A stretch of 46,212 nt of DNA from Nostoc sp. NMS4 (GCF_017115095.1 NZ_JABXKI010000073.1:1-46212), one strand, 5' to 3'. Positions 1 through 9,153 are shown, counted from the stretch's first letter. Translations and numbers: made by a program. The notes: generated by a model not told the origin, from the sequence alone.

Positions 1-54
1 CTGAGTTAATAACTCGCTTTACTAGTAATAAAAAATCTATTTTATTGATTTGTA

Positions 55-1032
55 ATGGCAAACTTATCAGATGATCCAAATCTAGGCGATGAAAATTTCA
101 ATCTAACTGGTAACATCGGCACAAATTTCTGGTTTGACCAAGGTTTTACACAGCTAGTATACTTTTTTGCTGTGATTACCGTTGCAGTACTATTTTTGAT
201 GAGTTGGGTAATTTTACACGAAGCTCTACCAGCCATTAAGCAGTTTGGATTGGGGTTTTTGTGGGGTCAAGATTGGGATACAGGTAATCAGATTTTTGGT
301 GCATTACCCTATATTTATGGAACTTTGGTAAGTAGTGCGATCGCTATTTTTTTTGCTGTCCCGGTGGGAATGGCAGTAGCCTTAGTCACGAGTGAAAACT
401 TTCTACCTATATCGCTGCGAACCATCCTAGCATTTGTTGTTGAATTAATTGCCGCAATTCCCAGTGTAATTATTGGTTTATGGGCGATTTTTGTGTTTAT
501 TCCAGTTCTAGAACCTCTACAAAAGTGGCTAGCTAGTACTTTTAAATGGATACCACTGTTTAATACAGAAGACCCTTCTGGGACTAATATGTTGACTGCT
601 GGAATTATTCTAGCCATCATGATTTTGCCCACAATGGCAGCAATTAGTCGTGATGTCTTAATGGCTATTCCTAAAGAATTACGTAGTGCATCTATGGCTT
701 TAGGTGGCACTCGTTGGGAAACAATTTTTCGAGTCTTGTTACCATCGGGATTTTCTGGAATAGTCAGTGCAGCAATGCTCGCTTTAGGGCGGGCTTTGGG
801 TGAAACAATGGCTGTCACGATGGTGATTGGTAACTCTGCTCAAATCAGCGCTTCTTTGCTCGATCCAGCTTATACAATTCCCTCTGTATTAGCTAATGAA
901 TTTGCCGAAGCTGAACCGGGTTTACATATAGGTGCTTTAAGTTATTTAGCATTAATTTTGTTTGGGTTAACTCTAATTGTAAATATTGGCGCTGTACTAT
1001 TGGTAAAGTGGGTTGGCAGGAAAAATAAATAG
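55..1032 (+). CDS. pstC: Phosphate ABC transporter permease PstC
   Basis: One of the two inner-membrane permease subunits of the high-affinity phosphate importer PstSCAB. The 325-residue product has about six hydrophobic segments and the permease coupling loop near residues 217-250 (ALGGTRWETIFRVLLPSG, followed by LGRALGETMAVT), which contacts the PstB ATPase. Length fits the family. The ATG lies just inside the window, so the upstream gene (expected to be the phosphate-binding protein pstS) is not visible. pstA follows 79 bp downstream and pstB after it, in classic operon order. Regulation by phosphate limitation is known for the family; no Pho box could be identified here. Confidence 0.95.
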   Translation: MANLSDDPNLGDENFNLTGNIGTNFWFDQGFTQLVYFFAVITVAVLFLMSWVILHEALPAIKQFGLGFLWGQDWDTGNQIFGALPYIYGTLVSSAIAIFFAVPVGMAVALVTSENFLPISLRTILAFVVELIAAIPSVIIGLWAIFVFIPVLEPLQKWLASTFKWIPLFNTEDPSGTNMLTAGIILAIMILPTMAAISRDVLMAIPKELRSASMALGGTRWETIFRVLLPSGFSGIVSAAMLALGRALGETMAVTMVIGNSAQISASLLDPAYTIPSVLANEFAEAEPGLHIGALSYLALILFGLTLIVNIGAVLLVKWVGRKNK

Positions 1033-1111
1033 TACTATCTCATTTGGAGATTACTACAAATAGCTGAGTGTAAGAAGACATTACATTTATCAATCAAAAA
1101 TTGTCAAACTT

Positions 1112-1993
1112 ATGAGTGGTTATATTAAGTCAGAAACAGATGAATCTTTGGCGGCAGAATTATGCAGTCCTCTGCCAACAGAACGATTAATATTTACTTA
1201 TGCAATGAATGCGATCGCCTTTGGTTTGACAGGTCTAGCACTCATTCCTTTATTATCAATTTTGTGGGAAATTTTCTTCCGGGGAATATCTGGACTCAAA
1301 TCAGAAATGTTTGTCAAAGCAGTTATTGATAATGGCTTTGGTAATGCCATTTTGGGAACCATAATCATGGTGGTAATTGGTTCTATTTTAAGTATTCCCA
1401 CAGGGATCATGACAGGAATTTTCTTAGCAGAATTTAGTCAAACCAACCCAGCTGCTAGTATCGTTCGTTTTATCACTAGTATTCTTACAGGCGTGCCTTC
1501 AATTGTTGTCGGCGTATTTGCTTATGGTGTGATAGTTTTGGTAACTAAAGGATTTAGTGCGATCGCAGGTGGTTTTGCTTTAGCCGTGATTATGCTACCT
1601 GTAATTATACTGACAACCGAAGAATCCTTAAAACTAATTCCCACATCTCAACGCCTCGCCTCTGCTGCTTTAGGTGGAACTCGCTTTCAAACTACTTTTC
1701 GCATTGTTGTAACTACAGCAATCCCTGGAATTACTACAGGCATTTTATTAGCAATAGCTCGTGCGGCTGGTGAAACAGCACCTTTAATTTTTACTTCTTT
1801 ATTTAGTCTAGATTGGTCAGAAGGATTGTTAAGTCCAACAGCTTCTTTACCAGTATTGATTTTTAACCTCTACAATGACCCCGACCCACAAAAAAGTCAA
1901 TTAGTATGGACTACTTCTATAGTTCTACTCGGTTTAATTTTATGTGTCAGTATTGTTTCCCGCTTAGTTATTAGGCAGAGAAGACTAAATTGA
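1112..1993 (+). CDS. pstA: Phosphate ABC transporter permease PstA
   Basis: Second permease subunit of the Pst phosphate importer, pairing with PstC in the plasma membrane. The 293-residue product has six hydrophobic segments and the coupling loop ALGGTRFQTTFRIVV near residues 185-200, followed by ARAAGETAPLIFT, typical of PstA. The N-terminal 30 residues are hydrophilic and cytoplasmic. It lies between pstC and pstB1 on the same strand. The 178-bp gap to pstB1 is unusually long for this operon and is filled by a dispersed repeat with inverted arms, which may influence read-through. Confidence 0.95.
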   Translation: MSGYIKSETDESLAAELCSPLPTERLIFTYAMNAIAFGLTGLALIPLLSILWEIFFRGISGLKSEMFVKAVIDNGFGNAILGTIIMVVIGSILSIPTGIMTGIFLAEFSQTNPAASIVRFITSILTGVPSIVVGVFAYGVIVLVTKGFSAIAGGFALAVIMLPVIILTTEESLKLIPTSQRLASAALGGTRFQTTFRIVVTTAIPGITTGILLAIARAAGETAPLIFTSLFSLDWSEGLLSPTASLPVLIFNLYNDPDPQKSQLVWTTSIVLLGLILCVSIVSRLVIRQRRLN

Positions 1994-2136
1994 AGAAGAA
2001 TTCAGAATTCAGGAGTCAGAATCAAGATGTTTGCAGACTCGCTCTCAGCAAAGCTATAACAAAGACTTTACGCTGCACTATTCGCTTTTTCGGTCAGAAT
2101 ACATACTAAATTCTAAATCCTGACTCCTGAATTCTG
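1992..2136. repeat. Dispersed repeat with inverted arms in the pstA-pstB spacer
   Basis: The left arm (1992-2027) contains GAATTCAGGAGTCAGAATCA and the right arm (2119-2136) its complement CCTGACTCCTGAATTCTG, so the transcript could fold into a long hairpin. The left-arm sequence recurs at 9351-9380, 23881-23910 and 26933-26960 in this window. It is a multi-copy non-coding repeat of the genome. Confidence 0.8.
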
Positions 2137-2171
2137 TTTTGATAAATTTTTATTTCGCACCCTGAGCAAGC

Positions 2172-2951
2172 ATGAGTAACCTAATTCCAGCTATCAAAGT
2201 TAAAAATATCAGCTTTTACTATGGCACAATAAAAGCAATTGAAAAGGTGTCAATAGACATTTATAAAAACCAAGTAACCGCAATTATTGGCCCTAGTGGT
2301 TGTGGTAAATCTACCTTCATCAAAATTCTTAATCGCATTAGCGAATTAGAAGGGCCTGTAAAAGTTGAAGGAGATGTAGAATTTTTTGGTCAAAATATTT
2401 ACGCTCCTCGTGTCAACATCAATCGGTTACGTCGCCAAATTGGTATGGTGTTTCAAAAACCAAATCCTTTTGGAATCAGCATTTACGAAAATGTTGCCTA
2501 CGGGATGAAAATAGCAGGTAGATATTCAAAATTAGAATTAGATGAAATTGTCGAATCTGCACTTCACAGCGCTGCTCTTTGGGATGAAGTCAAAGATAAG
2601 CTCAATAAATCAGCTTTAGGGCTTTCTGGTGGTCAACAACAAAGATTATGTATTGCCCGTGCTTTAGCAGTCAAGCCAAAAGTTCTGCTGATGGATGAGC
2701 CTTGCTCCGCTCTTGACCCCATCGCTACCATGAAAGTTGAAGAACTACTCCACAGTTTGCGGTCTGAGTTGACAATTGCGATCGTTACTCACAATATGCA
2801 GCAAGCCGCTCGCGTTTCTGATTTTACCGCTTTCTTTAGCACCGATGAAAGTCGGATTGGTCAAATGGTTGAATTTGGTGCTACAGAGCAAATTTTTAAC
2901 AACCCATTAGACCCCCGCACCCGCGACTACATTTCAGGGCGTTTCGGTTAA
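2172..2951 (+). CDS. pstB: Phosphate ABC transporter ATP-binding protein PstB (copy 1)
   Basis: Cytoplasmic ATPase that powers phosphate import through PstC/PstA. The 259-residue product has every ABC motif intact: Walker [10 protein letters not shown] (residues 40-48), Q-loop Gln95 in MVFQKPNPF, signature LSGGQQQ, Walker [14 protein letters not shown] and the switch His in THNMQQ. Length and motifs match canonical PstB. It closes the pstC-pstA-pstB block; a divergent second copy lies about 1.1 kb downstream. The start ATG gives the same N-terminus (MSxLIPAI) as the second copy, supporting the choice. Confidence 0.96.
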   Translation: MSNLIPAIKVKNISFYYGTIKAIEKVSIDIYKNQVTAIIGPSGCGKSTFIKILNRISELEGPVKVEGDVEFFGQNIYAPRVNINRLRRQIGMVFQKPNPFGISIYENVAYGMKIAGRYSKLELDEIVESALHSAALWDEVKDKLNKSALGLSGGQQQRLCIARALAVKPKVLLMDEPCSALDPIATMKVEELLHSLRSELTIAIVTHNMQQAARVSDFTAFFSTDESRIGQMVEFGATEQIFNNPLDPRTRDYISGRFG

Positions 2952-3249
2952 GGTACGTTCTAGCGTGACTGATTGATTTTTGTCGAGATGTCTTGTATTA
3001 GATAATACTCATAAAGTGTAGTTTAAAAAAATTAGTAATTTATCTTTATAAATAAATTAACTCCTCACTACCCATGAGGGGTATATGATATTAATATTTT
3101 TATGTTATACCAGCCCAAATCCTTTTTCATAAGAAAGGATGATATATAGTTAAGGGGCAAAAGATGAGTATTGAAAAACTTTAAACAAAATATATTTAAA
3201 TCTAATCAAAAATATTCAGTTACCTCAAAGATGGTATATTAATTGAATA

Positions 3250-3795
3250 TTGAAAAAAGTTATGATACGTCAAGTTGAGAAACACATAATAAAAGAGGTG
3301 CATGAGTGGTTTGATTATTGCGCTGAAATTACCACAGTTTCCCGCCAGCTTTACAATACGGCTCAATTCACTCAACGCCAAGGGTTTTTCTATGGGTGGG
3401 GAACTCGAACACAAGCTAAATTAGACTCTCTATTTAAACAAGACGAAAATTACAAAGCACTTCCTGCAAAAGTTGCTCAACTTGTATTAAAACAAAATGC
3501 CGATGCCTCTTCTTTTTTCTGTAGCTTAAATCCTCTTCATGCAGCGATAGACATTGGAGTGGATAATCTCGCAACCATTGTTTTTAACGATCCGACAATC
3601 CAACCGATTGCTGTAAATGGTAAGCCGCTAAAATCGGCTAATCAATTTTACAACAAGCAGATTGCAAAATTCCGGGGCTTCCTGCCTAGCGGAAAAGGTA
3701 AATCACGGCGTATTACAAATATTGTTCGCAACCGCAACAACTGGCGTTTAACTCCATTGTTCCGGCGCGAACGTGCTAAAAGTGGTGTTGCTTAA
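3250..3795 (+). pseudogene. tnpB: Degenerate IS200/IS605-type TnpB (OrfB) relic
   Basis: The 181-codon frame shows disordered pieces of a TnpB RNA-guided nuclease. There is an N-terminal helical part (QLYNTAQFTQRQ, then YKALPAKVAQLVLK), an abrupt jump to the first RuvC motif AIDIGVDNLATI with its catalytic Asp, and a following KxxR-rich stretch. The middle of the protein between the N-terminal part and RuvC-I is missing, and so is the whole C-terminal half (second and third RuvC motifs, zinc finger). It starts at TTG 3250 or ATG 3262. It is clearly non-functional, and it sits between the two pstB copies, so it probably entered the pst operon by transposition and then decayed. Confidence 0.8.
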
Positions 3796-4039
3796 ACCCA
3801 AGTTTTATCATGTCTGATTATATTTGACTAGAAAATTTGGAACTATAAAAAGTCTGTAAAAGATAAATTTTGGCACACAAGTTTAATACAAGTACGTACT
3901 AACAGTTTATCTGCTGCATGGCTACTGTATGGCTACGTAATTTCCATGAATCTCTCCTTTTGGAGGTAACATAGTGAAACAGCGACGTTGATTTTTACTA
4001 CTTTACCTAGTCAAGTTTTGTTTCACACGTTTTAGGAAT

Positions 4040-4819
4040 ATGAGTAAACTAATTCCAGCCATCAGAGTCAAAAACTTCAGCTTCTCTTACGACACTCAAA
4101 AGATAGTTGAAGGCGTGTCAATGGATATTTACCAAAACCAAGTCACGGCAATTATTGGTTCTAGTGGTTGTGGGAAGTCTACTTTTCTTAAATCGTTAAA
4201 TCGTATGACTGAATTAGAAGGAGATGTGAGGGTTGAAGGAAAAGTAGAATTTTATGGGCAGAGTATCTATGAGCGTCGTGTCAACATCAATCGCTTACGT
4301 CGCCAAGTTAGCATGATTTTTTCCAAACCAAATCTTTTTCCCATGAGCGTTTACGATAATGTTGCTTATGGGGTGAAGTTAGTTGGATGGCATCCGAAAG
4401 TCGAATTAGATGGGATTGTTGAATCTGCCATCAAAGCTGCCGAACTTTGGGATGAAGTGAAAAATAAGCTGCACAAATCTGCTTTAGAGCTTTCTGGCGG
4501 TCAACAGCAAAGATTATGTATTGCTCGTGCTTTAGCAGTCAAACCGAACGTTCTATTGATGGATGAGCCTTGTTCAGGTCTCGATCATATAGGTAGTATG
4601 AAAATTGAGAATTTGATCCATAACTTGCGCTCTGAGTTGACAATTGTGATTGTTACTCACAATATGCAGCAAGTTACTCGCCTATCCGATTTTACGGCTT
4701 TCTTTTATAGTAATGAAAATCGCATTACTCAAATGGTTGAGTTTGGTACTACAAATAAAATCTTTACTAACCCTGTGGATTGTCGCACCCGTGACTACGT
4801 TTTCGCTCGCGTCATGTGA
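4040..4819 (+). CDS. pstB: PstB-like ATP-binding protein (copy 2, altered Q-loop)
   Basis: Paralogue of the pstB at 2172-2951, the same length (259 aa) and alignable without gaps over its N-terminal half. Walker A (GSSGCGKST), the signature LSGGQQQ, Walker B LLMDEP and the switch THNMQQ are kept. The Q-loop glutamine at residue 95 is serine here (MIFSKPNLF against MVFQKPNPF), and the D-loop reads SGLDHIG instead of SALDPIA. The Q-loop couples ATP hydrolysis to the permease, so this copy may be slower, regulatory, or adapted to a different partner. It is followed by a strong hairpin, suggesting it ends the pst transcription unit. Confidence 0.88.
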   Translation: MSKLIPAIRVKNFSFSYDTQKIVEGVSMDIYQNQVTAIIGSSGCGKSTFLKSLNRMTELEGDVRVEGKVEFYGQSIYERRVNINRLRRQVSMIFSKPNLFPMSVYDNVAYGVKLVGWHPKVELDGIVESAIKAAELWDEVKNKLHKSALELSGGQQQRLCIARALAVKPNVLLMDEPCSGLDHIGSMKIENLIHNLRSELTIVIVTHNMQQVTRLSDFTAFFYSNENRITQMVEFGTTNKIFTNPVDCRTRDYVFARVM

Positions 4820-4862
4820 AGTGTTTCTAAAATTCTAGCTATTCAGAGGGTTACTACATGGT

Positions 4863-4912
4863 GCAAGCGGAAATGAGGGGTTAAATTTAATTTCCGCTTG
4901 CTTTGAGTTTTT
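4863..4912 (+). terminator. Rho-independent-like terminator after pstB2
   Basis: A perfect 12-bp inverted repeat (GCAAGCGGAAAT at 4863-4874, ATTTCCGCTTGC at 4890-4901) with a 15-nt loop is followed by a T-rich stretch (TTTGAGTTTTTC). It starts 44 bp after the pstB2 stop codon. Confidence 0.7.
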
Positions 4913-4999
4913 CTTGTGCTGGGCAATACGAACTGACATTGACAGTATTTTTTTATACTATATATTTAAAGACAAGTATTTGCTCTATACCACCTAATC

Positions 5000-6292
5000 A
5001 TGAAATGTCCCCGGTGCGAATCTACTTCATATCGTAAAAATGGTCGTCGGAATGACAAGCAGAATTACCTCTGCAAAAATTGTGGTAAACAATTCCTTGA
5101 GTCTGCATTCCCGCGTTCCCTAGAAACTGACTTGCTTGCTAACAGCAACGGGCATAGTAAAGTATCTATACCTGAAGCTAGAGAACTTTTTTTAGTAAAA
5201 AACCTATCAGAAGAAAAAGTTACAGAGAAAAGTCTTAGCCCTTTTAGTTTTATCTTAGCTGAAGAACTGCTGCAAACTATATTATCGTCTGATTGGCTAG
5301 AATCTGCTGCGTTCAATCAATTACTTCTCAAAATTCAGCAAAAAAATGAAATTAAACCTCAGCTAGAAACAGGAATTTCTCTTTTACTTTTGGATGCAGA
5401 AAACTTAAAATTAGATATTAATTCAGAATTATTTTTAGCTAGCATCTGCAAGTATCCTCTGCAAGTGAAAATAGCATTTGCTAACTGGAGAAATTCAAGT
5501 ACTGGTAAGCAAGATATTGAATTATATAACCGTGGCTATCAACTTGTCCATGTACCTGGAGGTAAGGACAGTGCTGATGCAAAAATGATCGCATTTGGTT
5601 CTTGTATTTTAGACTCTTATCCAACAGTTAAAGAAATCTTGGTCTGTTCTGGCGATGGAATCTTGATTCACCTTTGTAACCAACTTCAAAACCAAGGATT
5701 GATTGTTTATTGGGTTCGTAGACAAGGGCAAACTTTGCATATAGACAACCGAAATAGTGGCAAAGTTACTGATTATTCCTTAGCAAGGGCAGCAGAAATT
5801 CCATCTTTGGAAAAAGTGGTTGAGATAATTGAAGATTTAATTAAAACTGAACAGGAATCAATTAATGAGCGATTAAACAGTTTAGTCAATGTTGCGAATT
5901 TATTTCAAGAAAGATGCGATCTTATTAATATTAAAGAGCATCCCAAAAAACCAGAAGTTGAGAAAACAATCCCCGGTTTAAATAACTCATTTACTGAATC
6001 TATTCAAGAAGAAGAAAAAAAAGAAGATTTAGCGGAAAATCCTAATGGTAAAACATTAGATAAAATGCTCTTAAAAATTATTCAAGATATACAAATCAAG
6101 TCTCCTGAAACTAAATTATCTGTGTCTAAGCTAGGCTCAGAGTTACGGAGAATAACTGGGGAATCTCCTAATTCAATTATTAAAAAATTAAAGTTAGGTT
6201 CCAATTTTACTAAATATTTAGAATCATCTCCCATATTTACATTAAAGGCGATTGGCAAGGAATATGAGGTAATGGCGCTACTCTGCGAGTAA
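5000..6292 (+). CDS. Zinc ribbon + NYN/PIN-like nuclease domain + LOTUS-like domain protein
   Basis: The 430-residue protein has three recognisable parts. Residues 3-32 form a four-Cys zinc ribbon (CPRC...CKNC, Cys 3, 6, 25, 28) with the RKNG...KQNYLCKNCGKQF pattern of IS1-type transposase N-termini. Residues 125-265 resemble an NYN (LabA/DUF88) PIN-like nuclease with acidic residues Asp132 (LLLDAEN), Asp190/Asp193 (KDSADAK) and Asp219 (SGDG). Residues 353-425 resemble an OST-HTH/LOTUS RNA-binding domain. A charged linker (280-350) joins the last two. NYN and LOTUS pairing suggests RNA binding and cleavage; the zinc ribbon looks like a captured transposase piece. It stands alone between the pst terminator and an SDR gene. 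The function is inferred from domains only. Confidence 0.8.
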   Translation: MKCPRCESTSYRKNGRRNDKQNYLCKNCGKQFLESAFPRSLETDLLANSNGHSKVSIPEARELFLVKNLSEEKVTEKSLSPFSFILAEELLQTILSSDWLESAAFNQLLLKIQQKNEIKPQLETGISLLLLDAENLKLDINSELFLASICKYPLQVKIAFANWRNSSTGKQDIELYNRGYQLVHVPGGKDSADAKMIAFGSCILDSYPTVKEILVCSGDGILIHLCNQLQNQGLIVYWVRRQGQTLHIDNRNSGKVTDYSLARAAEIPSLEKVVEIIEDLIKTEQESINERLNSLVNVANLFQERCDLINIKEHPKKPEVEKTIPGLNNSFTESIQEEEKKEDLAENPNGKTLDKMLLKIIQDIQIKSPETKLSVSKLGSELRRITGESPNSIIKKLKLGSNFTKYLESSPIFTLKAIGKEYEVMALLCE

Positions 6293-6373
6293 ATACTTTT
6301 TAGATGTTTACGTACAACCTGAGCCTGTAATTCTGTATTATGTAAAAAGATGTAAAGAAATGTAAATAATACA

Positions 6374-7078
6374 ATGCAGGATAAAGTTGTTGTTATTGTC
6401 GGTGCTACTGGTGGTATTGGTTCAGCTTTAACACAAAAACTTGCGCCTACTGGAGTCCGATTGGTGTTGGCTGCGAGAGATGCGGTTCGTTTAACCGCAC
6501 TGGCTGCTGATTTACCAGGACAAGTTTTGACTGTTCCTACCGATATTACTGACCCCCAACAGGTAGATATTTTGATCGAAAAAACCATCGCTGAGTTTGG
6601 TCAAATCGATATTTTAGTGAATGCGGCTGGTGCTGGTATACTCAAGCCCTACAACAGCCTGGAACCTGCTGATTTAGACAAGATGCTAGATGTCAACTTA
6701 AAAGGCAGCTTTTACACCACTCAGGCGGCGGCTGAAGAGATGCAAAAGCGCAAGTCTGGTCACATCTGTAATGTAGTTGGAATTCTGGGTAAGCATTCGA
6801 TGGGGATGGCTGCTGCTTATTCGGCTTCTAAATTTGGTGTTGTTGGTTTCAGCAAATGCATGGCAGAGGAACTAAAGCGTTTTGGTATCAAGTTCACGTT
6901 ATTCTACTTTGGTGGGGTAGATTCTCCTTTCTGGGATAACGTCAACCTAAAAGTAGACCGGAAAAAAATGCTCAGTGCTGAAACTGCTGCCAATGCGATT
7001 TTCTTTGCCCTTTCTGCCGAACCGCAAGCTGTGCCAATGGAAATTAACATTCAACCTGATAGTCATTTGTTCTTTTAG
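6374..7078 (+). CDS. Short-chain dehydrogenase/reductase family protein
   Basis: A 234-residue Rossmann-fold SDR. The nucleotide-binding motif is VGATGGIG (residues 9-16), the NAAG stabilising motif lies at residues 83-86, and the active-site Tyr149-xxx-Lys153 is in YSASK. The usual catalytic Ser about 13 residues before the Tyr is not apparent: the aligned position is Gly136 within NVVGILGK. Substrate and cofactor preference cannot be read from the sequence. The gene is upstream of and codirectional with the 4-hydroxyphenylpyruvate dioxygenase gene (106-bp gap), but co-transcription is not shown. Confidence 0.85.
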   Translation: MQDKVVVIVGATGGIGSALTQKLAPTGVRLVLAARDAVRLTALAADLPGQVLTVPTDITDPQQVDILIEKTIAEFGQIDILVNAAGAGILKPYNSLEPADLDKMLDVNLKGSFYTTQAAAEEMQKRKSGHICNVVGILGKHSMGMAAAYSASKFGVVGFSKCMAEELKRFGIKFTLFYFGGVDSPFWDNVNLKVDRKKMLSAETAANAIFFALSAEPQAVPMEINIQPDSHLFF

Positions 7079-7184
7079 AGTGGCAGTACGTGTACATAAT
7101 TCTTGCTTAGGAAGGACGTGAAAATCTAGCAAAAAAGGCAAAATTTACAGATATATAAACTGTTATGCTGGATTTTCAATATCT

Positions 7185-8261
7185 ATGAAAATTGATCGCG
7201 TTCATTTTTATGTAGAAGATGCCAAAGTGTGGCGGGACTGGTTTGTACGCCATCTTGGTTTTCAAGCAGTAACCGATCGCATCAGTTCATTTCACACTTG
7301 TACAGAAGTGGTAAAAAGTGGCGATGTCTGCTTTTTTCTGTCTTCACCACTATTGCCTACAAGTCCAGTAGCTGAGTTTCTGCGCCAATATCCACCTGGC
7401 GTGGCAGATGTCGCTTTTGCTGTGGAAGATGTTGAAGGCGCGATCGCCCTAGCTGAAAAACACGGTGCTACAATTCTACAACCCATCCAGGAACGCCAGG
7501 TGGGTACGGAATTTCTCAAATATGGCAAAATTGCCGCCTGGGGTGGATTGACTCATACTTTGATCGAAAGGTCATTAGTTTTTGACAAAGGACAAATGAC
7601 AAATGACAAAGAACAAATAACCAATGACAACACTTTTACCGCCATAGATCACGTAGTTCTGAACGTGGCAGTTGGTGAATTGGATGGTGCTGTAGCTTGG
7701 TACGAAAAGATTCTAGATTTTCAACCCCAGCAAGCATTTAAAATTAAAACCAATCACTCTGCTTTACACAGTCAGGTGATGGTTTCGCGTAACGGTAGCG
7801 TCCAATTGCCAATTAATGAACCGGCTTCGAGGAATTCTCAAATTCAGGAGTTTCTTGATGTCAATCGGGGGCCAGGAATTCAACATATTGCCTTGCGGAC
7901 GACTAATCTTGTGAGTGCGATCGCTAAATTTCGTGCTAGTGGTTTATCCTTACTCTCGGTTCCCGAAACCTATTACACCCAGCTAAAACAGCGTCCAGGA
8001 CTCACCCTATCACCTCTAGAACTAGAAGCGATCGCCCAACAAGAAATTCTCGTAGACTGGCAAGAATATACTTCTTTAGAGGGAGGAAATACTGCGCCCT
8101 TATTACTACAAATTTTCACCCAGCCAATATTTGAACAGCCGACATTTTTCTTTGAATTTATAGAACGCCGTTTCCAAGCTCAAGGTTTTGGCGAAGGTAA
8201 CTTTCGCGCCTTATTTGAAGCCATTGAAAGCGAACAAATCAAACGCGGTACGCTGCAATGA
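7185..8261 (+). CDS. hppD: 4-hydroxyphenylpyruvate dioxygenase
   Basis: Converts 4-hydroxyphenylpyruvate to homogentisate, the head-group precursor of tocopherol in cyanobacteria. The 358-residue product has two vicinal-oxygen-chelate modules. The C-terminal module carries the iron ligands His156 (IDHVVLN), His234 (GIQHIAL) and Glu324 (FFEFIERR), followed by the conserved GFGEGNF near the end. Residues 134-149 between the modules are encoded by a run of the genome's TGACAAA-type heptamer repeat, kept in frame, which is an unusual linker expansion. Possible co-transcription with the upstream SDR or downstream HAD gene is unproven. Confidence 0.92.
   Translation: MKIDRVHFYVEDAKVWRDWFVRHLGFQAVTDRISSFHTCTEVVKSGDVCFFLSSPLLPTSPVAEFLRQYPPGVADVAFAVEDVEGAIALAEKHGATILQPIQERQVGTEFLKYGKIAAWGGLTHTLIERSLVFDKGQMTNDKEQITNDNTFTAIDHVVLNVAVGELDGAVAWYEKILDFQPQQAFKIKTNHSALHSQVMVSRNGSVQLPINEPASRNSQIQEFLDVNRGPGIQHIALRTTNLVSAIAKFRASGLSLLSVPETYYTQLKQRPGLTLSPLELEAIAQQEILVDWQEYTSLEGGNTAPLLLQIFTQPIFEQPTFFFEFIERRFQAQGFGEGNFRALFEAIESEQIKRGTLQ
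7584..7631 (+). repeat. Heptamer (TGACAAA-type) repeat inside the hppD coding sequence
   Basis: Degenerate tandem copies of GACAAATGACAAATGACAA-like heptamers encode residues 134-149 of the dioxygenase without breaking the frame. The same heptamer occurs in intergenic DNA at 37774-37797, and a variant (TGACTAA) at 11698-11735. Confidence 0.8.
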
Positions 8262-8355
8262 TGCCTGAGTACAAAATATCAATTGAAATTCAGCCAGACT
8301 CCAAACAAGTTGATTTTTCTGAGATAATTTTAATAAAAATTAACATTTTCCGCCG

Positions 8356-9048
8356 ATGCTAAGACTGATTACTGACTTCGACGGTCCCATTATTGATGTT
8401 TCCGAACGGTATTACCGCGTTTATCAATTCTGCTTAGAGAAAACCCGTCACCCAAACCAAGAAGTGCAAGAACTTCCGAAAGCGGAATTTTGGCAGTTAA
8501 AGCGATCGCGTGTTCCTGAAAAACAAATCGCCTTAAATTCCGGGTTAGACGAAGCCCAAGCCCAAGAATTCGCCCAATTGCGGCGGCAAACTGTGCATAC
8601 AGAACATTATTTTAACTATGATACTCTCGCGCCTGGTGCTGTGGATGCACTGTTAAAAATTCAACAAGCTGGAATTGATTTGGCAGTTATGACCATGCGC
8701 CGAGTTCGAGAACTAGATTATGCTTTCAAAAAATACGATTTAGGTAAATTTTTCCCAGAAGATCGTTGTTATTGCCTGAGTAACGACTACGTTAAAACTC
8801 GTGATATTGAAGATAAGCCCTTGTTAATGGCTAGGGCATTAAAAGAACTGCCCCCAGTTGCTGATACCTGGATGGTGGGAGATACGGAAGCCGATATCAC
8901 TGCTGCTAAAAATTATAGTATTAAAGTGATGGCTGTAGAATCTGGTATCCGCGATCGCACCCAATTAGAACTTTACCACCCCGACTTAATCGTTAAAGAT
9001 TTTAGCGCTGCTGTCGATTTAGTCCTAGAACCTAAACGCCTTGTCTAG
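8356..9048 (+). CDS. HAD family hydrolase
   Basis: A 230-residue haloacid-dehalogenase-fold phosphatase candidate. Motif I is DFDGPIID (nucleophile Asp7, acid/base Asp9), motif II is VMTMR near residue 117, and motif IV is GDTEAD near residue 177 with the downstream magnesium Asp. The helical cap lies between residues 15 and 90. The layout matches phosphoglycolate/pyrophosphatase-like HADs, but the motif has Pro after DFDG where Thr is usual, so the substrate is uncertain. It lies 94 bp downstream of hppD on the same strand. Confidence 0.85.
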   Translation: MLRLITDFDGPIIDVSERYYRVYQFCLEKTRHPNQEVQELPKAEFWQLKRSRVPEKQIALNSGLDEAQAQEFAQLRRQTVHTEHYFNYDTLAPGAVDALLKIQQAGIDLAVMTMRRVRELDYAFKKYDLGKFFPEDRCYCLSNDYVKTRDIEDKPLLMARALKELPPVADTWMVGDTEADITAAKNYSIKVMAVESGIRDRTQLELYHPDLIVKDFSAAVDLVLEPKRLV

Positions 9049-9153
9049 AAAGACTCTGTAGGCTGCAACAGCTTGAATTATATAATTACTCCCGGTTCGC
9101 CCATTTTTTTAGGAGTTAGGAAAATAAATATACCTAAAAGCGTATTTTCAAAA

